From: Candidatus Parcubacteria bacterium
GTDB taxonomy: Bacteria > Patescibacteriota > Minisyncoccia > Minisyncoccales > Staskawiczbacteraceae
Reading direction: 5' to 3'
DNA length: 14,876 nucleotides
Assembly: GCA_019658985.1 (NCBI GenBank)
Contig: JAIFWS010000036.1
Coordinates: 1 to 14,876, forward strand
Shown: positions 1-4,215 of the stretch, piece by piece
Layout of the letters: each line of letters starts with the position of its first letter
How positions within the stretch are numbered: position 1 is the first letter of the stretch
Notes under the pieces: generated by a model
Seen by the model: only the letters and a program-made list of their open reading frames with translations
Databases searched by the model: none
Told to the model about the DNA's origin: nothing
Translations under genes and position numbers: made by a program

Positions 1-2
1 GG

Positions 3-521
3 GAAAAAGTCGCTTATTCCCTTGCTACGATGCTGTTGCGCGGATATTCGGCTGATGAAATAGACCGTTTTCAATTTTTCCTCAATGAACGGCTTTCGGG
101 AAGCATCACCAAGGAAGCGCTTATCGAAGCGCTTGATAAGCCTTATAAAGAGGGAGGCATTGGCCTGTGGAAGCAAAGGGTAAAAAAGATTTCTGATTAT
201 GTTGAGAGTGTTATTGAAGAACGCAAAGAGATCACCCATATTTACCAAGAGCTGAGCAAACAGCTGGATGTTCCATTGCAAGCCGAAGCTTTTCATTTGC
301 GGCAATGGTTGCTGGCCGAGTATCATGGAAAAATTGACCAGCTGCAACAGATACGCCTGGATGAACTTTTAATGGAACGATTGCGTAAGATCATCAGTGA
401 AGAAAATTTCAAGGAGGCGTTGATGTTGCCTAAGAGCAAGTTCGGCCTGGGGCTGTCTCTCCATGCCAGCCAGCGTATTTCCGAAAAATTAGAATTAGCT
501 TTGGATTTCCCAAATGGATAA
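3..521 (+). CDS. Unrecognised helical protein, 3' part only, with an internal duplication
   Basis: The frame is open from the left edge (codons for EKVAYSLAT precede the first ATG at 30), so the gene probably starts before the window. I recognise no family. The visible 172 or so residues are charged and predicted mostly helical, with no signal peptide or membrane segment. Counting from the ATG at 30, a module at residues 20-55 (ERL, EAL..P, G[IL]GL, IS) recurs without gaps at residues 116-151, with about 14 identities in 36 positions, so the protein looks like a tandem repeat of a roughly 96-residue unit. Its stop overlaps the start of the downstream ABC permease gene by 8 nt, which indicates co-transcription and probably a link to that transporter, but no function can be assigned. 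Confidence 0.75.
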   Translation, partial: EKVAYSLATMLLRGYSADEIDRFQFFLNERLSGSITKEALIEALDKPYKEGGIGLWKQRVKKISDYVESVIEERKEITHIYQELSKQLDVPLQAEAFHLRQWLLAEYHGKIDQLQQIRLDELLMERLRKIISEENFKEALMLPKSKFGLGLSLHASQRISEKLELALDFPNG

Positions 522-1731
522 GGATAAGAACCGCCATACCTTAGGATACGTTGATCTTTTCCGGTTGGCCACCCGGGTTTTTACGGTAAAGCCGATGCGG
601 ACTCTGCTGACGATTTTGGGTACCTCTATTGGTATTTCAACCGTGGTGTTTTTGATTTCGCTGGGTTACGGATTACAGTATCTGCTTCTGGGAAAGCTTA
701 TTACCACCCAGGAATCTTTAATTACGATGCAAGCCATTTATCCGGATGGATCAAATTTATTATTAACCCGCGATTCTGTTGATGATTTCTCCAAAACCGA
801 GAATGTGGGGGAAGTGAGCGCCGTTGCCGAGTTTCCGGCTGAGATTACTCTCCAGGACTCGCCGGGTCTTATTGTAGCGCGGATCGTCGATGATAACTAT
901 TTCCGGCTTTCCGGAGTGGTGCCGGATTTGGGAAGCGCGTTTACTAATGATAAGCCGGGCATCATCCTCTCGGCCCATGGGGCGCAGTTGATTAATATTC
1001 CGGTCAGTGCCGCTTCCCTGGGCAAACAGGTTGCCATAAAAATTTTCTACCAGGATCCTGAGGGGGTTAGCAGGGAGGTTAATATTGCCGGTACATTGCC
1101 GATTGTGGGTTTTATGACTGATTTAAGTCAATCACCTCTGGCAATAGTCCCCAATAAGGCCGTATCCGAAACGCCACCTGTCTTTAGCAGTGTTTTCATT
1201 AAAGCAAAAAATATTGATGTTGTGCAAAGCCTTAAGAACGCCCTTACTGATAAAGGTTTTATTATTTCCGCCCGGCTGGACCTGATAAATCAAGTGCAAA
1301 AAGTATTAAATGTCATCACGATCGTTTTGGGAGTGTTTGGTATAACCGCGCTGGCAGTTTCAGCGATCGGTATGTTTAATACAATGCTGGTGAGCTTTAT
1401 GGAACGGACATACGAGGTGGGAGTGATGAAGTCTCTGGGCGCCATGGATAGCGATGTCCGCAATCTTTTTTTAATGGAATCATTAATCATGGGATTGGCC
1501 GGCGGTGTACTTGGGGTTTTGGTGGGAATGGGCGCGGGACAAATATGTAATTTCATTCTAAATTTATTGGCACAACGATTCGGAGGGAAATCGTTTACCT
1601 TATTTATTACACCGCTCTGGTTTATTGCATTGGTCATTATCACTTCGGCTATGATCGGATTAGTCGCCGGATTCTGGCCTGCCCACCGCGCTTCCGGGCT
1701 TTCACCTAAGGAAGCGTTCTTAAGGAAGTGA
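514..1731 (+). CDS. ABC transporter permease, MacB/FtsX type
   Basis: This 405-residue inner-membrane protein has the MacB-type architecture. A short cytoplasmic N-terminus is followed by a first membrane helix (about residues 30-58), a long extracytoplasmic domain (about 60-260), and three C-terminal helices (about 262-290, 318-345, 362-390). The segment after the second helix (RTYEVGVMKSLGA, then LFLMES) is the FtsX-family cytoplasmic loop that couples to the ATPase, and the ending PAHRASGLSPKEAFLRK is typical. Such permeases pair with a LolD/MacB-like ATPase and move lipids, peptides or drugs, or transmit mechanical signals. No ATPase is in the window; it may lie upstream, beyond the partial gene that overlaps this one by 8 nt. 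The substrate cannot be deduced. Confidence 0.9.
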   Translation: MDKDKNRHTLGYVDLFRLATRVFTVKPMRTLLTILGTSIGISTVVFLISLGYGLQYLLLGKLITTQESLITMQAIYPDGSNLLLTRDSVDDFSKTENVGEVSAVAEFPAEITLQDSPGLIVARIVDDNYFRLSGVVPDLGSAFTNDKPGIILSAHGAQLINIPVSAASLGKQVAIKIFYQDPEGVSREVNIAGTLPIVGFMTDLSQSPLAIVPNKAVSETPPVFSSVFIKAKNIDVVQSLKNALTDKGFIISARLDLINQVQKVLNVITIVLGVFGITALAVSAIGMFNTMLVSFMERTYEVGVMKSLGAMDSDVRNLFLMESLIMGLAGGVLGVLVGMGAGQICNFILNLLAQRFGGKSFTLFITPLWFIALVIITSAMIGLVAGFWPAHRASGLSPKEAFLRK

Positions 1732-1749
1732 GGATTACTTTTTTCTCAA

Positions 1750-1778
1750 TTGAAATAATTCGGAGAATCTGATAGAAA
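1750..1778 (+). promoter_or_regulatory. Candidate promoter for the first csrA-family gene
   Basis: TTGAAA (1750-1755) and TAGAAA (1773-1778) are separated by 17 bp, a sigma70-like spacing. It lies 18 bp after the permease stop and upstream of a hairpin (about 1798-1830: AGCTTC pairs with GAGGCT, inner AGGT with ACCT) and of the 272-bp element. The gene it would serve starts at 2137, so the present transcript would carry the whole element in its leader. Confidence 0.45.
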
Positions 1779-1850
1779 GCAAGTGGCACACTCTTTAAGC
1801 TTCCATCCAGGTCCGCGAGACCTCGAGGCTTGAAGGCTATGGCTGTCCTA

Positions 1851-1882
1851 AGGGGCAGGAAACACAAGAGAACGGTTTCTAG
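1851..1882 (+). repeat. Left terminal inverted repeat of the 272-bp element
   Basis: The arm begins AGGGGCAGG and ends GGTTTCTAG. It pairs with 2091-2122 with a single A·C mismatch (1872 against 2101). Its GGGCAG (1853-1858) can also form a 6-bp hairpin with the flanking CTGTCC at 1843-1848. Confidence 0.8.
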
Positions 1883-2090
1883 CGGAGCCAATTTTACCAA
1901 GATTCAAGGCGCGAGTGTTGCGGTGCGTATCCGCAGTGGTACGAGAGCGACCGAGCAACGATGAAGCTTGGTAAAATTGGACCGCCCTTCGGGAAGCCAA
2001 ACCTCGGCTGATTTCTGCGTTACGCCTCCTCGAGGTAGTGCAAGACTACCTCTCATCGGCAAGCCTTGAAATCATCGCGGGGTTCGGCTT

Positions 2091-2122
2091 CTAGAAACCG
2101 CTCTCTTGTGTTTCCTGCCCCT
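2091..2122 (-). repeat. Right terminal inverted repeat of the 272-bp element
   Basis: Inverted copy of 1851-1882 (31 of 32). Its last bases, CTGCCC at 2115-2120, can alternatively pair with GGGCAG at 2129-2134, a hairpin that takes in part of the SD of the next gene. Confidence 0.8.
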
Positions 2123-2134
2123 ATGGGAGGGCAG
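2115..2134 (+). promoter_or_regulatory. SD hairpin with a GGA loop before the first csrA-family gene
   Basis: CTGCCC (2115-2120) pairs with GGGCAG (2129-2134) around an 8-nt loop that ends in GGGA. The SD GGGAGGG (2125-2131) lies partly in the loop and partly in the stem, 5-6 nt from the ATG at 2137. A GGA in a hairpin loop over the SD is the classic form of a CsrA target. The same CTGCCC is needed for the element's long stem, so the two structures exclude each other. Confidence 0.5.
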
Positions 2135-2136
2135 CG

Positions 2137-2340
2137 ATGAAGATCGTGATCAATGGCGAAGTTGGCAAGTCGTTGTATGTGGGTGATGTGGTTTTCACGA
2201 TTACGGAATTACACGGGACGAAGCAGTTCCGTGTTGAAATCGTGACGCCCAACGGCATCTATGTCGGGCGAATGGAGCCCGATCACCACAGTAATGGAAA
2301 TGGCAGGGTGGCTTCGTCCGTCGGGGACGGGGAGGAATAG
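2137..2340 (+). CDS. Divergent CsrA-family protein (first of three)
   Basis: This 67-residue protein aligns with the CsrA fold. Its segment VGKSLYVGD matches the canonical VGETLMIGD, FTITELHGTKQFRVEIVTP matches the strand 2-4 region, and YVGRME sits where VHREE is expected. The N-terminal strand reads MKIVING instead of MLILTRR, so the two arginines that contact RNA in known CsrA proteins are missing, while the strand 5 arginine seems kept. It may be a weakened RNA binder or bind different RNAs. The C-terminal tail (after about residue 50) is polar and probably disordered. A good SD (GGAGG at 2126-2130) supports the start. It has its own terminator (2351-2375). The gene is GC-rich compared with its neighbours. 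Assignment rests on similarity seen by eye and on the two adjacent csrA-like genes. Confidence 0.6.
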   Translation: MKIVINGEVGKSLYVGDVVFTITELHGTKQFRVEIVTPNGIYVGRMEPDHHSNGNGRVASSVGDGEE

Positions 2341-2350
2341 ACGGATCTTC

Positions 2351-2375
2351 GCGGGAGTCTTCGACCCCGCTTTTT
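2351..2375 (+). terminator. Rho-independent terminator after the first csrA-family gene
   Basis: GCGGG, a bulged A, GTC, loop TTC, then GACCCCGC, followed by TTTTTG. It lies 10 nt after the stop at 2340. Confidence 0.8.
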
Positions 2376-2388
2376 GTTTGCACAGGCA

Positions 2389-2417
2389 TTGACTTTATCT
2401 ACAAAGGATGATATTAA
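2389..2417 (+). promoter_or_regulatory. Promoter of the second csrA-family gene
   Basis: TTGACT (2389-2394) and TATTAA (2412-2417) are 17 bp apart, just after the preceding terminator. Transcription would begin near 2424, giving a leader of about 70 nt. GCTCTT follows the -10 box by 8 nt; the same hexamer stands 7 nt after the proposed -10 of the third gene. Confidence 0.65.
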
Positions 2418-2442
2418 ATGGGTATGCTCTTAGCGTGATCTT

Positions 2443-2491
2443 CGGCCTGGGAGGCCGCGGACATGCAAGAGTGCTCTTGTTGGAGGTCAAC
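2443..2491 (+). promoter_or_regulatory. Structured leader of the second csrA-family gene, GGA hairpins
   Basis: CGGCC (2443-2447) and GGCCG (2453-2457) enclose the loop TGGGA. CAAGA (2466-2470) and TCTTG (2475-2479) form a second hairpin. GTTG (2479-2482) and CAAC (2488-2491) present the SD core GAGGT in a 5-nt loop. Two GGA motifs, one in a loop and one at the SD, are what an autoregulated csrA would need. Confidence 0.5.
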
Positions 2492-2494
2492 ACG

Positions 2495-2713
2495 ATGTTG
2501 ATCATTGGGCGAAAGGTGCGCCAGACGATCGTGATTGGGGACGGGATCGAAGTCACGGTGGTGCGGCTCCGCGGCGGCCAGGTGGGGCTGGGGATCAAGG
2601 CGCCGCGCGAGGTGTCCATCATTCGCCAGGAGTTGATCGGCCGGCCCAGGAAGGGCGAGAAGAAGGCCGAGGAGGTGTCGGAGCCGAACGAGCCGACGCA
2701 ACCGGCCAGCTAG
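2495..2713 (+). CDS. csrA: Carbon storage regulator CsrA (second of three, most canonical)
   Basis: This 72-residue CsrA/RsmA protein is a dimeric RNA-binding regulator. The family blocks or exposes ribosome-binding sites by gripping GGA motifs in hairpin loops. The core (residues 1-48) runs MLIIGRKVRQTIVIGD, GIEVTVVRLRGGQVGLGIKAP, REVSIIRQEL and matches the family throughout. It keeps the strand 1 basic residues (R6, K7) and the strand 5 arginine (IIRQEL) of the RNA site. A charged tail (about 50-72, rich in K, E and P) follows. I chose the ATG at 2495 because GGAGG (2482-2486) stands 8 nt before it and the CsrA fold starts exactly there; the ATG at 2408 falls within the promoter region. The gene has its own promoter and terminator and is clearly more GC-rich than the flanking core genes, which suggests transfer or different selection. 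Confidence 0.93.
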   Translation: MLIIGRKVRQTIVIGDGIEVTVVRLRGGQVGLGIKAPREVSIIRQELIGRPRKGEKKAEEVSEPNEPTQPAS

Positions 2714-2724
2714 GCAACGCAAAG

Positions 2725-2756
2725 GCGGGAAGTCATCTGACTTTCCGCTATTTTAT
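2725..2756 (+). terminator. Rho-independent terminator after csrA
   Basis: A 10-bp stem (2725-2734 with 2739-2748, one G·U pair, loop ATCT) is followed by the T-rich run TATTTTATTT. It begins 11 nt after the csrA stop. Confidence 0.85.
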
Positions 2757-2766
2757 TTATATAGAG

Positions 2767-2795
2767 TTGATTTATTTGACTAATATTGTTATTGA
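2767..2795 (+). promoter_or_regulatory. Candidate promoter of the third csrA-family gene
   Basis: TTGATT (2767-2772) and TATTGA (2790-2795) are 17 bp apart. The position agrees with the second gene's promoter because GCTCTT follows the -10 box at almost the same distance (2803-2808). An overlapping TTGACT at 2776 is an alternative -35 with a poorer -10 partner. Confidence 0.4.
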
Positions 2796-2821
2796 AAAGG
2801 TAGCTCTTGTTGTGCTTTATG

Positions 2822-2871
2822 CCCATTCATCAGAATGGGGGCCGGAAAGGGCTTAGTCTAAGGAGGGTCCT
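2822..2871 (+). promoter_or_regulatory. Structured leader of the third csrA-family gene
   Basis: A perfect 7-bp hairpin, CCCATTC (2822-2828) with GAATGGG (2833-2839), is followed by a small hairpin GCC (2841-2843)/GGC (2850-2852) with GGA in its loop. Then AGGA (2861-2864) pairs with TCCT (2868-2871), folding the SD AGGAGG (2861-2866) into a stem-loop 7 nt before the ATG. Confidence 0.45.
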
Positions 2872-2873
2872 AA

Positions 2874-3218
2874 ATGCTGGTACTGACACGCAGGCAGAAA
2901 GGGCGCATCCGGATCGGACCGAATATCTGGTTCACGTTGGTGGGCTTCAACAGGCATCGAAATCCCCGGATCAGGATCGAGGGTCCGGCCGGAACGAAGG
3001 TCTTCTGGGCGGAGGATGGAAAGGAGATCTTTGCCCCGCTCATCACCATGGGATTGGGCGGCCGGTTGCGGATCAACGAGAACATTTTCATCAACATCGT
3101 GGACATCGACCGGGGCAAGATACGCGTGGGTATCGAAGCTCCCAGGTCCGTGAACATCGTCCGTGCGGAGTTGATCTCTGACGGACCAGCGTCGGCGCCG
3201 GCGGAAGAACAGACGTAA
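2874..3218 (+). CDS. Tandem (single-chain double) CsrA-family protein
   Basis: This 114-residue protein holds two CsrA-like units. Unit 1 (residues 1-48) begins MLVLTRR, continues RIRIGPNIWFTLVGF and ends RIRIEGPAGTKVFWAED. Unit 2 (about 55-101) runs PLITMGLGGRLRINENI, FINIVDIDRGKIRVGIEAP, RSVNIVRAEL. A normal CsrA is a homodimer of about 60 residues per chain whose RNA sites each combine strand 1 of one chain with strand 5 of the other. Here unit 1 keeps strand 1 (LTRR) but has lost the strand 5 arginine (VFWAED), while unit 2 has lost the strand 1 arginines (ITMG) but keeps strand 5 (NIVRAEL). One intact and one dead site would result in a single-chain pseudodimer. A strong SD (AGGAGG) at 7-nt spacing supports the start. 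It is GC-rich and monocistronic. Confidence 0.85.
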   Translation: MLVLTRRQKGRIRIGPNIWFTLVGFNRHRNPRIRIEGPAGTKVFWAEDGKEIFAPLITMGLGGRLRINENIFINIVDIDRGKIRVGIEAPRSVNIVRAELISDGPASAPAEEQT

Positions 3219-3222
3219 CGAA

Positions 3223-3258
3223 GGCGGCGAGTCTCCGACTCGCCGCCGTTTTCTTTTT
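3223..3258 (+). terminator. Rho-independent terminator after the tandem csrA gene
   Basis: A perfect 11-bp GC-rich stem (3223-3233 with 3237-3247, loop TCC) is followed by TTTTCTTTTT. It isolates the csrA block from tatD. Confidence 0.92.
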
Positions 3259-3263
3259 ATAAA
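3258..3263 (+). promoter_or_regulatory. Candidate -10 box for the tatD-family gene
   Basis: TATAAA directly follows the terminator T-run; a start near 3270 would leave a leader of under 20 nt with no obvious SD. No good -35 is visible because the terminator stem occupies that place. TAAGAT (3267-3272) is an alternative. Confidence 0.3.
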
Positions 3264-3286
3264 ATGTAAGATAAGATGAACCCATT

Positions 3287-4138
3287 ATGATAATTGATAC
3301 CCATAGCCACGTGCAATTTCGCGCTTTTGACATGGACGCCGATAAAATTACCAAGAAAACTCTTGCGGATAACATTTGGATGATTAATGTCGGCACTAAA
3401 TTCCAAACCAGCCAGAGAGGCGTGGAGTTTGCCGAAAAATATCCGGAGGGCGTTTTTGCGGCCATTGGTTTGCATCCCATGCACGCTGCCGCTGAGTTTA
3501 TTAAAATGAAAACCGATCCCGATGAAGAAGAGAATCTGGCATTGGAAAACGAATTCGATGCCCAAAAATACCGCGCACTAGCCCAATCAAAAAAGGTGGT
3601 GGCGATCGGCGAAATCGGCTTGGATTATTACTACAAACCAAAAACTACCGCGAAATTAGCAGAATTTAAAGAAAAGCAAAAGCGGGTTTTTACCCAGCAA
3701 TTGGATTTAGCAAAAGAATTAAACCTGCCGGTTATTTTGCATTGCCGTATGGCTCACGATGATGTCATTGAAATATTAAAAGAGCGCGGAGAAAATCGCG
3801 GCGTTATCCATTGCTTCACCGGAACCCTAGAGCAGGCGCAAAAATATATTGCCATGGGTTTTTATATTGGCATCAACGGCATTATTTTCAAATTTAATAT
3901 TGATGATACGATCAAGGCAATCCCTTTAGGCAGTATTGTTGTCGAAACCGATTGTCCGTATTTGACGCCCTTGCCCGCCATAGCTTTAGCGACGGCGGGG
4001 GCGCCCGAGGGCAAGACGAGAAACGAGCCGATATTCATCAAACACACCATTCAAAAAATCGCAGATTTAAGGAGCGTGGCTTTTGACGAGGTAGCAGAAA
4101 AAACCACTGAAAACGCCCGGAAATTGTTCAATATTTAA
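3287..4138 (+). CDS. tatD: TatD-family metal-dependent hydrolase/DNase
   Basis: This 283-residue TIM-barrel metallohydrolase belongs to a family with 3'-5' exonuclease and DNA-repair roles. The motifs appear in order: DTHSH (4-8, metal ligands), IGLHP, GEIGLDYY with metal-bridging E109, LHCR, HCFTG, and ETDCPYLTP with catalytic D222. Length is slightly above the usual 255-265. Part of the excess is an insertion at about residues 231-241 between LTPLP and GKTRNEP, where the family normally reads LTPxPxRGKxNEP; it is encoded by a palindromic repeat (3970-4015). The start lacks a clear SD, but the fold begins at once after it, so it is plausible. It lies alone between two terminators. Confidence 0.93.
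   Translation: MIIDTHSHVQFRAFDMDADKITKKTLADNIWMINVGTKFQTSQRGVEFAEKYPEGVFAAIGLHPMHAAAEFIKMKTDPDEEENLALENEFDAQKYRALAQSKKVVAIGEIGLDYYYKPKTTAKLAEFKEKQKRVFTQQLDLAKELNLPVILHCRMAHDDVIEILKERGENRGVIHCFTGTLEQAQKYIAMGFYIGINGIIFKFNIDDTIKAIPLGSIVVETDCPYLTPLPAIALATAGAPEGKTRNEPIFIKHTIQKIADLRSVAFDEVAEKTTENARKLFNI
3970..4015 (+). repeat. Palindromic repeat inside tatD
   Basis: Outer arms CTTGCCC (3970-3976) and GGGCAAG (4009-4015) and inner arms CCCGCC (3974-3979) and GGCGGG (3994-3999) surround a core ATAGCTTTAGCGAC. The repeat is translated in frame as extra residues near the active-site loop. The same family occurs on the other strand in leuS at about 6629-6662. Confidence 0.65.
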
Positions 4139-4139
4139 C

Positions 4140-4180
4140 CACTCTTAGAGAGTGAAAAAAGCGGCCGAAACCGCTTTTTT
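4140..4180 (+). terminator. Terminator after tatD
   Basis: CACTCT/AGAGTG (4140-4145, 4149-4154) is followed at once by AAAAAAGCGG (4155-4164), loop CCGAAA, and CCGCTTTTTT (4171-4180) with more T. The second hairpin reads as a terminator on both strands. Confidence 0.88.
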
Positions 4181-4215
4181 TTATTAAAAGAGTGTGATAG
4201 GATTATCTAACTATT

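Larger units (their letters stand above)
1851..2122 (+). mobile_element. 272-bp nested-palindrome element with 32-bp terminal inverted repeats (MITE-like, or a structured leader RNA)
   Basis: The ends 1851-1882 and 2091-2122 are inverted copies matching at 31 of 32 positions. Inside are two further arms. One pairs 1888-1901 perfectly with 1967-1980 (14 bp) and continues with TTCA/TGAA. The other pairs 1994-2006 with 2078-2090 (12 of 13), then 2009-2015 with 2068-2074 (7 bp), and ends in a perfect 8-bp hairpin 2032-2039/2045-2052 with a 5-nt loop. The whole would fold into a three-way junction. No ORF in it is convincing. CTA stands at both junctions (1848-1850, 2121-2123), compatible with a short target duplication, though the exact boundary is ambiguous by a few bases. 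It fits a non-autonomous palindromic transposable element; a large cis-acting RNA is the alternative. Confidence 0.6.

Noticed and set aside
1851..2122. CsrB/RsmZ-like sponge RNA next to csrA
   Set aside because: Such RNAs carry many GGA motifs in hairpin loops. This element has only a few GGA, mostly in stems, and is dominated by long perfect pairing between terminal repeats.
2408..2494. Longer N-terminus for the middle CsrA from the ATG at 2408
   Set aside because: That ATG lies in the promoter region between the -35 and -10 boxes, the extra 29 residues are not CsrA-like, and GGAGG is placed ideally for the ATG at 2495.
2807..3181. Open frame of 124 residues overlapping the tandem csrA gene
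   Set aside because: It is out of frame with a clear two-unit CsrA protein, has no SD, and is low-complexity; a shadow of the GC-rich gene.
2137..3258. Integron-like cassette array (small genes, each with hairpins after it)
   Set aside because: The hairpins are ordinary terminators with T-runs, they are not similar to one another, there is no integrase, and each gene has its own promoter.
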